Source: Streptomyces sp. SW4 (GTDB lineage Bacteria > Actinomycetota > Actinomycetes > Streptomycetales > Streptomycetaceae). From it: DNA of 64,000 nucleotides. Each line of letters starts with the position of its first letter. The stretch's first letter is position 1. Both the position numbers and the translations under genes were made by a program. The stretch is from positions 868,001-932,000 of the forward strand of contig QKWM01000004.1 in the NCBI GenBank assembly GCA_003248315.1. Reading direction: 5' to 3'. Shown in pieces: positions 1-9,307 of the stretch. The notes beneath the pieces are model-generated. The model had not been told where the DNA came from. It saw nothing but the letters and a program-made list of their open reading frames with translations, and did no database searches.

Positions 1-49
1 CCCACCCCGCACCGGCACCGGCCCGGCACCCCCCCCCGGCGAGCCTCCG

Positions 50-1749
50 TCAGAAGCCGGCCGGCTCCGTGTACACCCCCACTCGTCCCGCAGCACCCCG
101 CAGATCTCACCGAGCGTCGCCTCGGCCCGCACGGCCTCCAGCATCGGCTCGATCATGTTGGCCCCGTCCCGGGCGGCCGCGATCATGGCGTCGAGCGCCG
201 AGCGGACGGCCGCGTCGTCGCGGGCCGCCTTGCGCTCGCGCAGCACCCGCACCTGCTCCCGCTCCACCTCGTGGCTGACCCGCAGGATCTCCAGGTCCCC
301 GGTGACCGAGCCGGTGTGGGCGTTGACCCCGACGACCTTCTTGTCGCCCTTCTCCAGCGACTGCTGGTAGCGGAAGGCGGACTCGGCGATCTCGCCGGTG
401 AACCACCCGTCCTCGATGCCGCGCAGGATGCCCGAGGTCATCGGCCCGATCGGGTGCTGCCCGTCCGGGTGGGCCCGCAGCCCGCGCTCCTTGATCTGCT
501 CGAAGATCTTCTCCGCGTCGGCCTCGATCCGGTCCGTGAGCTGCTCCACGTACCAGGAACCGCCCAGCGGGTCGGCGACGTTGGCGACGCCGGTCTCCTC
601 CATGAGCACCTGCTGCGTGCGCAGCGCGATCTCGGCGGCCTGCTCGCTCGGCAGGGCGAGGGTCTCGTCGAGCGCGTTGGTGTGCAGCGAGTTGGTCCCG
701 CCGAGCACGGCGGCCAGCGCCTCCACCGCGGTGCGCACCACGTTGTTGTACGGCTGCTGCGCGGTCAGCGAGACGCCGGCGGTCTGCGTGTGGAACCGCA
801 GCCACTGCGCCTTCTCGCTCTTCGCCCCGTACACGTCCCGCATCCAGCGGGCCCAGATCCGCCGGGCCGCGCGGAACTTGGCGATCTCCTCGAAGAAGTC
901 GACGTGCGCGTCGAAGAAGAAGGAGAGACCGGGGGCGAAGACGTCGACGTCGAGGCCGCGGCTGAGCCCCAGCTCCACGTAGCCGAAGCCGTCCGCGAGG
1001 GTGTACGCCAGTTCCTGCGCGGCCGTCGCCCCGGCCTCGCGGATGTGGTACCCGGAGACCGACAGCGGTTTGTAGGCGGGGATGCCGGCCGCGCAGTACT
1101 CCATCAGGTCGCCGATCAGGCGCAGGTGCGGCTCGGGCTGGAAGAGCCACTCCTTCTGGGCGATGTACTCCTTGAAGATGTCGGTCTGGAGGGTGCCGTT
1201 GAGCACCGAGTGCTCGACGCCCTGCCGTTCGGCGGCGACCAGGTACATGCAGAACACGGGCACGGCGGGCCCGCTGATCGTCATGGACGTCGTGACGTCG
1301 CCGAGCGGGATGTCCTTGAACAGCACCTCCATGTCGGCCGCCGAGTCGATGGCGACCCCGCAGTGCCCGACCTCGCCGAGCGAGCGCGGGTCGTCGGAGT
1401 CGCGGCCCATCAGCGTCGGCATGTCGAAGGCGACCGAGAGCCCGCCTCCGCCGTTGCGGAGGATCATCTTGTAGCGCTCGTTGGTCTGCTCCGCGTTCCC
1501 GAACCCGGCGAACTGCCGGATGGTCCACGTACGCCCTCGGTAGCCGGTCGGATACAGGCCGCGGGTGAAGGGGTACTCCCCCGGCCAGCCGATCCGCTCG
1601 AAACCCTCGTAGGTGTCCCCGGGCCGGGGCCCGTACACCGGCTCCACGGGGTCGCCGGAGAGCGTGGTGAAGTCCGCGTCCCGCTTACGGGCGGCGTCGT
1701 ACCGGGCCTGCCACCGACGGCGGCCCTCCTCTATGGCGTCAGCGTCCAT
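50..1749 (-). CDS. icmA: Isobutyryl-CoA mutase, large (substrate-binding) subunit
   Basis: Adenosylcobalamin-dependent mutase subunit that interconverts isobutyryl-CoA and n-butyryl-CoA together with a small B12-binding subunit not in this window. The 566-residue methylmalonyl-CoA-mutase-type TIM barrel has Phe80 (in WTIRQFAGF) and Gln198 (in YIAQKEW). These two residues distinguish isobutyryl-CoA mutase from methylmalonyl-CoA mutase, which has Tyr and Arg there. There is no C-terminal B12 domain, as expected for IcmA. The last ten or so codons are out of frame: one G is missing in the run at 76-80. Restoring it gives the C-terminus GVYTEPAGF and a TGA at 50-52. The ATG has no clear ribosome site and follows a -10-like TAAATT by 6 nt, so the message may be leaderless. 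Confidence 0.93.
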
Positions 1750-1755
1750 GCTTCG

Positions 1756-1785
1756 AATTTACTAGGACGTCCTAGTAAATGTCGA
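1756..1785 (-). promoter_or_regulatory. icmA promoter with embedded perfect palindromic operator
   Basis: On the minus strand a TCGACA -35 (1780-1785) is followed after 18 bp by a TAAATT -10 (1756-1761), and the icmA ATG lies 6 nt further on. A perfect 24-bp palindrome (1757-1780, half-site ATTTACTAGGAC) fills the spacer and overlaps the -10. A repressor bound there would exclude RNA polymerase. Its size and symmetry suit a TetR-family dimer, but the regulator is unknown. Confidence 0.72.
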
Positions 1786-1854
1786 TGGCAGACCGCCGTA
1801 CGGGTGACCGCACGGCGGTGACCGAACGTTACGCCGGGCCGGCGGACCGCCGGC

Positions 1855-2193
1855 TCAGGCCTTGGCGACGGCGGGCTCGGCGCCCTCGACCCTGGCCTCC
1901 AGCTCCCGGCTGATCCGGCGCTCGACGAAGAACGCGGCCGTCGGGATCGTGCCGGCCAGCAGGACCCAGAGCTGCTTCTTGACCGGCCACTTCGCCTTGG
2001 AACCGAGGTCGAACGCGAAGATCAGGTACACGACGTACAGCCAGCCGTGCGCGATGCTGACCACCTGGGTGAAGTCGGCCGCGCCGCCCATCTTCAGGGC
2101 GTACTTGCCGATCATGCCGAGGGTCAGCGCGACGAGCAGCACACCGGTGACGTAGGCCATGACCCGGTAGCGGGTCAGCACGCTCTTCTTCAT
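1855..2193 (-). CDS. DUF3817 family integral membrane protein (first copy)
   Basis: A 112-residue protein with about three transmembrane helices (roughly residues 10-30, 43-63 and 75-93) and a charged C-terminal tail. It carries the DUF3817 core, seen here as HGWLYVVYLIFAFDL followed by KAKWPVKKQLWVLLAGTIP. Function is unknown. A second copy lies at 8177-8521, and the MarR gene is just upstream on the same strand. The ATG follows a GAGGGC ribosome-site-like sequence. I recognise the family but can assign no reaction. Confidence 0.85.
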   Translation of the reverse strand: MKKSVLTRYRVMAYVTGVLLVALTLGMIGKYALKMGGAADFTQVVSIAHGWLYVVYLIFAFDLGSKAKWPVKKQLWVLLAGTIPTAAFFVERRISRELEARVEGAEPAVAKA

Positions 2194-2250
2194 GCCCTCG
2201 AGCGTAACGGCCCGTTCCGGCGGATCCCGGGCCGGGTCGTGTGCCGGGCG

Positions 2251-2760
2251 TCACCCCTCCTCGAAGTCCCCCGCCGCGATGCGCAGGGGGCGGAGCATGG
2301 CGAAGATCTCGCCGCACTCCTCCGCGTCGTAGACGCCGAGGCCGAAGTCCATCGCCATCAGGTCGCGGGTGGCCGCCTCGACCACCTCGCGGCCCTTGTC
2401 GGTGATGCTGGCGAGCGTGCCGCGCCCGTCGTTGGGGTTGGGCCGCTTGTCCACCAGGCCCGATCTCACGAGCCGGTCGACGGTGTTCGTCACCGAGGTG
2501 GGGTGCACCATGAGCCGCTCGCCGATCTTGGACATCGGCAGTTCGCCCGACTTGGAGAAGGTGAGCAGCACCAGTGCCTCGTACCGCGCGAACGTCAGCC
2601 CGTACGGCTTGACCACCGCGTCGACCTCGGCCAGCAGGATCTGGTGCGCCCGCATGATCGAGGTGATCGCGGCCATGGAGGGCACGCTGCCCCAGCGCTG
2701 CTTCCAGAGTTCGTCGGCGCGGGCGATGGGGTCGAAGGTGAGACTGAGGGGCTTCGGCAC
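2251..2760 (-). CDS. MarR-family transcriptional regulator
   Basis: A 169-residue winged-helix repressor-type protein starting at GTG (MPKPLSLTFDP). The MarR core runs from about residue 35 to 140. The recognition helix is around LPMSKIGERLMVHPTSVTNTVDRLVRSGLV, and the wing contains the typical PNPNDGRGTLASITDKG. The ligand is unknown. It is followed on the same strand by the first DUF3817 gene and is divergent from the GH6 cellulase; the 170-bp intergenic region holds a short palindrome. It may control either neighbour, but that is only inferred from position. Confidence 0.9.
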   Translation of the reverse strand: MPKPLSLTFDPIARADELWKQRWGSVPSMAAITSIMRAHQILLAEVDAVVKPYGLTFARYEALVLLTFSKSGELPMSKIGERLMVHPTSVTNTVDRLVRSGLVDKRPNPNDGRGTLASITDKGREVVEAATRDLMAMDFGLGVYDAEECGEIFAMLRPLRIAAGDFEEG

Positions 2761-2874
2761 GTCACCAGACCTTACCGGCCGGTCATATGCCGGTCAGCCC
2801 TGTCTCGCCTTTCGGGCCGCGGGGCCGACCGGGCGGGCGGAGCGGGCGCCAATACCGGGCGTCCGGTGTCCACT

Positions 2875-2891
2875 GTGTCACGATCTGACAC
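2875..2891. promoter_or_regulatory. Short inverted repeat in the marR-GH6 divergent region
   Basis: GTGTCA and TGACAC form a perfect 6-bp inverted repeat with a 5-bp spacer, about 40 bp before the GH6 start and 115 bp from the MarR start. Position and symmetry suit a dimeric regulator site, possibly that of the adjacent MarR protein. No promoter hexamers are obvious. Confidence 0.4.
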
Positions 2892-2930
2892 GGATCATCA
2901 CTGACTGTCACCTCTGCCCCAGGGAGCAGT

Positions 2931-3932
2931 ATGTCGTCCCGGCCGATCCACGCCCTCGCCGCCCTCGCGGCCCTCGGCCTCACCGCGGGCTGCTCGTCCG
3001 CGCCCGGCGTCGACGAGGCCTCCGTCGCCGGCCGCGCCTCCAAGCAAGCGGGGTCCGCCTCCTCCTCGCCCTTCTGGGTCGACCCGGACAGCCCCGCCGC
3101 CCGCCAGATCGCGCAGTGGCGCCGCGAGGGCCGCACCCAGGACGCCGAGCTGCTCCGGCGCATCGCCGACCGGCCCGCCGCGCTGTGGCCGGCCGGCGAG
3201 ACCGACCCCGCGCCCCAGGTGCGGCGGGCGACCCGCGGCGCCACCGCCGAGGGGAAGACGGCGCTGCTGGTGGCCTACAACATCCCGCACCGGGACTGCG
3301 GCCAGCACTCGGCCGGCGGCGCCGCCGGACCCGACGCCTACCGGCAGTGGATCGACCGGTTCGCCGGCGCGATCGGCGACGCCCGGGCGCTGGTGGTGCT
3401 GGAGCCTGACGCGGTCGCCCACATGGTCGACGGCTGCACGCCCGGCGAGCTGCACGCCGAGCGCGAGCGGCTGCTGAGCGACGCCGTCGCGCGGCTGAAG
3501 CGGCAGCCCCACACCAAGGTGTACCTGGACGCGGGCAACCCCAGCTGGATCAAGGAGCCCGGGAAGCTGGTCGAGCCGCTGCGCCGGGCCGGCGTGGCGA
3601 ACGCCGACGGCTTCGCGCTGAACGTGTCCAACTTCCAGACCGACGCCGACACGACGGCGTACGGCAAGCGGCTGTCGGCGCGGCTGGACGGCAAGCACTT
3701 CGTCATCGACTCCAGCCGCAACGGCAACGGCCCGCTGCCCGGCGTCTGGTGCAACCCGCCCGGCCGGGCCCTGGGCACCCCGCCGACCACCGACACCGGC
3801 GAGGAGACCGTCGACGCCTATGTCTGGGTCAAGCGGCCCGGGGAGTCCGACGGCACCTGCGAGGGCGGCCCGAACGCGGGGCGGTGGTGGCCGGAGTACG
3901 CCCTGGAGCTGGCGCGCAACTCCAGGGCGTAG
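2931..3932 (+). CDS. Glycoside hydrolase family 6 endoglucanase, predicted lipoprotein
   Basis: A 333-residue secreted beta-1,4-glucanase. The N-terminus is a lipoprotein signal peptide with lipobox LTAGC (Cys21), so it should be anchored outside the membrane. The GH6 domain starts near residue 110. It contains the AYNIPHRDCG signature with Asp122, and the catalytic acid Asp160 in VVLEPDAV. The late WVKRPGESDGTC loop is also typical. It is convergent with glxA, with a 20-bp gap between stops. An endoglucanase beside cslA-glxA fits the gene called cslZ in S. lividans, which trims the CslA glycan at hyphal tips; the equivalence is from memory. Confidence 0.88.
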   Translation: MSSRPIHALAALAALGLTAGCSSAPGVDEASVAGRASKQAGSASSSPFWVDPDSPAARQIAQWRREGRTQDAELLRRIADRPAALWPAGETDPAPQVRRATRGATAEGKTALLVAYNIPHRDCGQHSAGGAAGPDAYRQWIDRFAGAIGDARALVVLEPDAVAHMVDGCTPGELHAERERLLSDAVARLKRQPHTKVYLDAGNPSWIKEPGKLVEPLRRAGVANADGFALNVSNFQTDADTTAYGKRLSARLDGKHFVIDSSRNGNGPLPGVWCNPPGRALGTPPTTDTGEETVDAYVWVKRPGESDGTCEGGPNAGRWWPEYALELARNSRA

Positions 3933-3952
3933 ACCGTCCGGCGCCGGGGCGC

Positions 3953-5944
3953 TCAGGTGACGTGGATCCACTTCGCCTCGGACGGGGTGCCCTCCGCGTC
4001 CGTGACGAACAGCATGTACCAGCCCGGCGGGACCAGGGTGGGGTCGTCCGGGACCTGGAAGGTGACCTCGCCGCCCTTCTTGGTGACGCCCAGCTCGATG
4101 GAGCGCTGCTCCACGTCGGTGGTGTGGGTGACCGCGCTGGGCCTCATCAGCCGGGCCTCGACGACCCGTTCGGGGTGCGCGGTGCGGAAGGTGACCCGGT
4201 GGTCGTCGCCCAGCTGCTGCTTGCCGCCCTTCAGCACGGGCCGGCCGGCGGCGCCCCGGTGCAGGGACGGCGGGGTGAAGATCTCCATGCGCTGCTCGAA
4301 GTGGCCGAGCTTGGTGTTCTGCTGGTCGTCGAAGAGCGGGTCGGAGCCGAAGGTCGCGACCCTGCCGTCGGGCAGCAGCAGCGCCTCGGAGTGGTAGTTG
4401 CGGCCCACGGTCGGCGCGGCCGCCTCCCGGAAGGCGTTGGTCCGCGGGTCGTAGAACTGCGCCTTGAGGATGTTGCTGGCGCTGCGGCCGCGGTAGTCCT
4501 CGGAGCCGTTGGAGGTGAAGACCGTGTCGTCGGGCATGATCACGCTGTTCAGGTAGCGCGTGCCCTGCGGCAGGTCGGGACCGTCCTCGAAGACCGGGTT
4601 GTCCTTCTTCAGGTCGACGACGGCGGTGCGCTCGGTCGACTTGCGGGACTCGCCGACGCCTCCGCCGCCCAGCACCATCACCTTCTGGTCCTGCGCGGGC
4701 GGCAGCAGCAGCGAGGCGGAGGTCTCCAGCTGGTCGAGGTCCTTCAGGCCGGGCACCTCCTGGAAGGTGTTGGTCTCCACGTCCCACAGCCCGGGGACGC
4801 GCCCCTTGTCCGCGGGGCCGTAGCCGGCGTTGGAACCGGAGTAGAACAGCTTGCCGCCCTTGGTGAGGAACAGGGCGGGGTACGTCGGGAAGTACCGCTT
4901 GGGGCCCGGTGACCACTTCTTGGTCTTCGGGTCGTAGATCTCGTTGTCGCCGGGGTCGATGACGCCGACGTCGTCGAGTCCGGAGGCGGCGAGGACGCGG
5001 CCGTCGTCGAGGCCGACCAGGGTCGGGTACCAGCGGGCCTTGTCCATCGGCTCGACGGGGACGTACTTCTCGGCGACCGGGTCGAACTCGTAGGCGGCGC
5101 GGATGCCCTGGAAGTCCTGCTTCTCCAGGGTGATCTTCTCGGACAGGCCGTAGGTGTTGTTCGCGTCCGCGCCCTTCAGGCCGACGATCTCGTACTGCGC
5201 CTGGGTGTCGGTGACCGACAGCGGGCCCTTCTCGACCGCCTCGACGAACACCCGTACCTCGCTGGCGGTCACCTTGGTCTTCCACGGCTGCACCACGCCC
5301 CGGGCGTCGCGGGTGACCTCGAAGGTGCGCTTGGCCTTGGGGAGGGTGACGTCGAACTTCGACACGTACTCGACGCCGGCCGGCGAGCGGAAGCGGGTGC
5401 CCTTGGGGAGGAAGACCTCCTTGTCGGGGCTCTCGTTCTTCACGCGCATGCCGCCGCCGGCCCGCTCGACCTCGCCGTCGAGGAGTTCGTAGCGGGCGGT
5501 GCCGCCGGCCACCAGCAGGCGGCCGTCGGGGAGCTGGGCGTGGCCGGAGCAGAAGAAGTCCTCCGGGGTGGGGATCTTCTTGAACGTGTTCTTCTCCGGG
5601 TCCCACAGCACGGTGTCGAACGAGCCCGCGTCGAACTTCTTCTGCTCGTTCCCGGAGCCGGCGACGATCAGCACCTTGCCGGTGTGCAGCAGGGCGGCGT
5701 GGATGGCGTTGGTGCGGTACTCCTCGGGGATGTCGACCTGGCTCCAGGAGCCGTACTTCGCCTTGTAGGCGGGCCGGGAGATCTTGTACGCGTGGTACTG
5801 CTCGCCGGCGAAGTCGAGCGCGGCGGGGGCGTTGAGGCCGGCCAGGACCGCGATGCCGCCGATGCCGAGGACGGTCTTGCGCGTCCTGCCCGGCCGCTTG
5901 GCGTACGCCGCCTTCCCGGTCTGCTGCGAGGGCTGGTCTGCCAT
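3953..5944 (-). CDS. glxA: GlxA-type copper radical (galactose-oxidase-like) oxidase
   Basis: A 663-residue membrane-anchored, extracytoplasmic mono-copper oxidase of the kelch galactose oxidase class. A short N-terminal hydrophobic anchor is at about residues 24-42, and kelch repeats follow. Candidate cofactor residues are Cys132 (FFCSGH), Tyr306 (ARWYPT) and the pair Tyr517-His518 (GRNYHSE). They correspond to the cross-linked Cys-Tyr and the axial Tyr-His of fungal galactose oxidase. A C-terminal DUF1929-type domain ends the protein. It sits 3 nt after cslA, and its AGGAGG ribosome site lies inside the cslA end, so the two are translationally coupled. GlxA is needed with CslA to deposit the tip glycan. 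Confidence 0.93.
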   Translation of the reverse strand: MADQPSQQTGKAAYAKRPGRTRKTVLGIGGIAVLAGLNAPAALDFAGEQYHAYKISRPAYKAKYGSWSQVDIPEEYRTNAIHAALLHTGKVLIVAGSGNEQKKFDAGSFDTVLWDPEKNTFKKIPTPEDFFCSGHAQLPDGRLLVAGGTARYELLDGEVERAGGGMRVKNESPDKEVFLPKGTRFRSPAGVEYVSKFDVTLPKAKRTFEVTRDARGVVQPWKTKVTASEVRVFVEAVEKGPLSVTDTQAQYEIVGLKGADANNTYGLSEKITLEKQDFQGIRAAYEFDPVAEKYVPVEPMDKARWYPTLVGLDDGRVLAASGLDDVGVIDPGDNEIYDPKTKKWSPGPKRYFPTYPALFLTKGGKLFYSGSNAGYGPADKGRVPGLWDVETNTFQEVPGLKDLDQLETSASLLLPPAQDQKVMVLGGGGVGESRKSTERTAVVDLKKDNPVFEDGPDLPQGTRYLNSVIMPDDTVFTSNGSEDYRGRSASNILKAQFYDPRTNAFREAAAPTVGRNYHSEALLLPDGRVATFGSDPLFDDQQNTKLGHFEQRMEIFTPPSLHRGAAGRPVLKGGKQQLGDDHRVTFRTAHPERVVEARLMRPSAVTHTTDVEQRSIELGVTKKGGEVTFQVPDDPTLVPPGWYMLFVTDAEGTPSEAKWIHVT

Positions 5945-5947
5945 GGC

Positions 5948-7759
5948 CTAGTTGCCTCCTGTCGTGGGGCCGGAGACGGACGACGTGGCTCCGGTGGCCG
6001 CGAAGGCCGGCTCGGGAGCGGGCGCGGACCCGGTGTCCTCCGCGGGCCGCGGCGCCGGGGCCGGTGCCGGGCGCCGGGCGCGGCGCTCCTGCCAGCGGGT
6101 GACGGCCCAGACGCCGACCGGGGCGAGGGAGATCGCGGTGGCGAGGAACGCCCAGGTGCGCATCGCGACGTGGGTGTGGTCGAGCAGGGCGGACGCGGTC
6201 AGGGAGGCGACGAGGAGCACCGCCCAGAACAGATGGATCCGGAAGGTCAGGAGCCGGTCGGGGCTGGCGCCGTCGCCCTTGGGCGTCACCACGAAGCGGC
6301 TCGGTCGCCGCAGCAGGGCCTCGGCGAAGGATTTCAGGTAGATCGGTGCGGACAGCGCCGACATCGCCATGCCGGCCAGGCCGCCGGAGCCCTCGGGCTC
6401 GTGCGGGGAGACGTTGTGCCGCCGGTTCCACAGGTAGAGCCCGATCTGGCAGGCGGCGGCGTCGCTGTAGAGCATCAGCCAGACGGACGCGGCGACCTCG
6501 GTGCCGGAGGCGCCGAACCAGAGGAAGAGGAAGCAGCTGAGGATGCCGAGGAACCAGTTGACGGCCGTCATCGGGTAGTAGACGAGCATCAGCGTGTACG
6601 ACAGCAGGCGGCCGGGCGGCATGCGCCAGGGTGCCTTCCAGTACTGCTTGATGAGGGTCTCGTAGGTCCCCCGGGACCAGCGCATCTGCTGGGTGAAGAA
6701 GTCGGTCCAGGAGGCGGGGCCCTCGCCGACGGCGAGCACGTCCGGGGTGTAGACGGACTGCCAGTGGCGGCCGGTCGCCGGGTTGCGGTGGCGGTGGATC
6801 TCGAAGCCGGTGGCCATGTCCTCCGTGATCGAGTCGTACAGACCGCCGACCTGCTTCACGGCGTCGATGCGGACGACGTTGTTGGTGCCGACGAACATGG
6901 GGGCGCGGTAGCGGTTGCCGGCCCGCTGGATGAGGGCGTGGAAGAGGAACTGCTGGGACTCGGCGGCCTTGGTGACGGGGTTGTGGTAGTTGCCGTACAC
7001 CTGGGGGCCGACGACGAAGGCGACGTCCGGGTCGCGGAAGTAACCGAGCATCCGCTCCAGGAAGTTGGGGAGCGGCACGTGGTCGGTGTCGACGGAGGCG
7101 AAGAAGTCGTACTCGCCGCCGTGCATGGCGATCCAGGCGTTGTAGTTGCCGTGCTTGGTGCGGGCCTTGTGGACGCCGGTCTCCTGGTTCCACTCCGGTA
7201 CGCCGTGGCGGGTGAAGTGGCGGACGCCGAGCTCGGCGCACAGGGCCTTGGCGCCGGCGTCGTCGCCCTCGTCGAGGAGCCAGACGTCGAGGGTGCCGTC
7301 GTGGGTGATGCGGGTGGCGCCCTCGAGGGTGGCGCGGACCATCGACAGGGGTTCCTTGCCCGGGACGTACGTCGTGAGGAAGGCGACGCGGGTGCCGGGT
7401 TCGGGGACGACGGGGACGGGGTCGCGGGCGACCATCGTGGCGTGGGCGACCGAGGCGACGTTGACGACCATGAACAGCTCGATCAGGCCGATCGATATGA
7501 GCATGGTGACGTCGAGGGCGGTGAGCCAGCTCTCGGCGCCCTCGCGTTCGACCCAGTGGGAGGGCCAGACGAGGTACACCAGGAGGGCGCCGGTGAGCAG
7601 CGGCGCAAGGGCCATCAGGAGGACGGCCTTTATTCGGTTCGGCTGGCGGGAGAGCAGCGAGGTGTACTGCACCCGGTAGGCCTCGCCGGCGGCCGGCTCC
7701 GTGAGCGGGCCGGCGAGTCGGCTGTGGGTGTCGTAGTCGTAGCCCTCCGGCTGCCGCAC
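5948..7759 (-). CDS. cslA: Cellulose-synthase-like glycosyltransferase CslA
   Basis: A 603-residue processive GT2 membrane enzyme that makes a beta-glucan-type polymer at the hyphal tip. Two N-terminal transmembrane helices precede the cytosolic catalytic domain. Motifs in order are DEGDD (163-167), DTD (224-226), TED (312-314) and QQMRW (357-361), and several C-terminal membrane helices follow. The tail after about residue 555 is Pro/Ala-rich. The GTG start has a GGAGGA ribosome site 6 nt upstream. It is the first gene of a cslA-glxA operon. In Streptomyces CslA interacts with DivIVA at the tip, a place also occupied by the Scy and FilP proteins encoded about 11 kb away. Confidence 0.94.
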   Translation of the reverse strand: MRQPEGYDYDTHSRLAGPLTEPAAGEAYRVQYTSLLSRQPNRIKAVLLMALAPLLTGALLVYLVWPSHWVEREGAESWLTALDVTMLISIGLIELFMVVNVASVAHATMVARDPVPVVPEPGTRVAFLTTYVPGKEPLSMVRATLEGATRITHDGTLDVWLLDEGDDAGAKALCAELGVRHFTRHGVPEWNQETGVHKARTKHGNYNAWIAMHGGEYDFFASVDTDHVPLPNFLERMLGYFRDPDVAFVVGPQVYGNYHNPVTKAAESQQFLFHALIQRAGNRYRAPMFVGTNNVVRIDAVKQVGGLYDSITEDMATGFEIHRHRNPATGRHWQSVYTPDVLAVGEGPASWTDFFTQQMRWSRGTYETLIKQYWKAPWRMPPGRLLSYTLMLVYYPMTAVNWFLGILSCFLFLWFGASGTEVAASVWLMLYSDAAACQIGLYLWNRRHNVSPHEPEGSGGLAGMAMSALSAPIYLKSFAEALLRRPSRFVVTPKGDGASPDRLLTFRIHLFWAVLLVASLTASALLDHTHVAMRTWAFLATAISLAPVGVWAVTRWQERRARRPAPAPAPRPAEDTGSAPAPEPAFAATGATSSVSGPTTGGN

Positions 7760-7887
7760 AGCGTCCTCCAGTGAGTGGGAGTGATCTGGAGTGATCTACA
7801 TCTACCCACACACAAAAGGACATTTGGGGGCGTGTCGAGCGGGGAGGGTCCAGGCGGCTGACGACCGTCGCCGCCCGGGCCCGCCCG

Positions 7888-8180
7888 TCACGCGGACAGG
7901 TGCCGCTCCACCGTCTCGACCTTCGAGGTCAGTCCGTCGGTCACGCCGGGACGGATGTCGGCCTTCAGGACCAGGGAGACCCGCGGCGCCCGCTCCTCCA
8001 CGGCGGCCACCGCGCGCCTGACCACGTCCATGACCTCGTCCCACTCCCCTCGACGGACGTGAACATCGCGTCCGTACGGTTCGGCAGGCCCGACTCGCGG
8101 ACCACGCGGACGGCCTCGGCGACGTACTCCCCCACGTCCTCGCCGACGCCCAGCGGTGTCACGGAGAAGGCGACGATCAT
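7888..8180 (-). CDS. MTH1187/YqgV-family thiamine-binding-type protein (one frame break)
   Basis: A 97-residue ferredoxin-fold protein of the MTH1187 (DUF77) family, starting [24 protein letters not shown]. Family members bind thiamine or related small ligands and form oligomers; no enzymatic role is established. One base is missing in the C run at 8046-8049. Beyond it the frame continues EWDEVMDVV to the stop at 7888. The ATG overlaps the stop of the DUF3817 gene by 4 nt (ATGA), so the two genes are translationally coupled. Confidence 0.82.
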
Positions 8181-8521
8181 GCGTTGACGATCCCTTCCTT
8201 GCGGGCGCGCGAGGCGATCACCGCGTCCTCGGCCTCACGGCGCAGCATGCGGTCGGCGAAGAAGCCGCCGGTGGGCAGGACCGAGAGGACGAAGTAGAGC
8301 GCGGCCGTCTTCAGCGGCCACTTGGCCCGGTTCCAGGCGTCCGCCCAGAAGATCACGTACACGACGAAGAGGAAGCCGTGGATCGCTCCCATCACGGGGA
8401 CGGCGTTGAACTCCGTGGTCCGCTTCAGCACCGAGCAGACGAGCAGGAGCAGGAAGGAGACCGCCTCGGGCGTCGAGACCAGACGGAGGCGGCGGAGGGA
8501 GCTGGCGGTCTTGAGGTCCAC
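8177..8521 (-). CDS. DUF3817 family integral membrane protein (second copy)
   Basis: A 114-residue membrane protein paralogous to the one at 1855-2193. It has three predicted helices and the shared [15 protein letters not shown] and [19 protein letters not shown] cores. The GTG start follows AAGGTGACCC. It is translationally coupled to the thiamine-binding-type gene downstream. The two DUF3817 copies flank the MarR and csl genes. Function is unknown. Confidence 0.84.
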   Translation of the reverse strand: MDLKTASSLRRLRLVSTPEAVSFLLLLVCSVLKRTTEFNAVPVMGAIHGFLFVVYVIFWADAWNRAKWPLKTAALYFVLSVLPTGGFFADRMLRREAEDAVIASRARKEGIVNA

Positions 8522-8669
8522 GGGTCACCTTCGGGTGGGAGAGACGTCGACGATCTTCTTGTGAACGTGTGCACAAGGTGCCCGGCCATTGTGGCAAACG
8601 CCCCGACGCGCCCGGCGCCGGGGGTCGGCGGCCCTGTCGGCCCGCCCGCGCGCCGGTTACCGTCACACC

Positions 8670-9306
8670 GTGGCGATGTTCCGACTTCAGAGCAGCAAGG
8701 TGCTCGCCGTCGAGATGACCGGGGACGCCGTGAAGGCGAAGAACGGCTCGATGGTCGCGTACGACGGCGAGATGGCCTTCAAGAAGCTGAGCGGCGGCGG
8801 TGACGGCATCCGGGCATGGTCACCCGGCGTCTGACCGGCGAGCAGATGACGGTGATGGAGGTGAAGGGGCGCGGCACCTGCTGGTTCGCGGACCGGGCCT
8901 CCGAGATCAACCTCGTGGCGCTGCGGGGGAGAAGCTGTACGTCGAGTCCAGCAACCTGCTGGCCGCCGACGGCGGGCTGCGGACGGGGACCGAGTTCACG
9001 GGGCTGCGCGGCGCCTCTCAGGGCAACGGGCTGTTCACGACGACCGTCGAGGGGCACGGGCAGGTGGCGATCATGTCGGACGGGCCGGCGGTGGTGCTGC
9101 GGGTCAGCGCCTCCTGCCCGCTGACCGTCGACCCGGGGGCGTACGTCGCCCACCAGGGCAACCTGCGGCAGTCCTTCCAGTCGGGTGTGACGTTCCGCAC
9201 GCTGCTCGGGGAGGGCGGCGGAGAGGCCTTCCAGATCCGCTTCGAGGGGGAGGGGCTGGTCTACGTGCAGCCGAGCGAGCGGAACACCGTCGCGGGGGAT
9301 GTGTGA
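8670..9306 (+). CDS. AIM24 family protein, first of three (two frame breaks)
   Basis: About 212 residues of the AIM24 (DUF124) beta-rich family, named for a yeast mitochondrial protein and without a defined bacterial function. It begins MAMFRLQSSKVLAVEMTGD and has the repeated glycine-rich beta strands typical of the family, ending ERNTVAGDV. One base is missing in each of the G runs at 8812-8814 and 8925-8929; restoring both gives one continuous frame. A TACCGT -10-like hexamer ends 6 nt before the GTG, suggesting a leaderless start. The next two genes are paralogues on the same strand. Confidence 0.8.
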
Positions 9307-9307
9307 C

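Noticed and set aside
107..1821. Long alternative frames on both strands over icmA
   Set aside because: The icmA frame explains the region with diagnostic residues; the others are GC-bias shadows.
2898..7823. Very long minus-strand frame spanning glxA and cslA in another phase (1641 codons)
   Set aside because: It is an out-of-phase shadow made of Arg/Pro/Gly-rich sequence; real GlxA and CslA occupy the same DNA in a different frame with all catalytic motifs.
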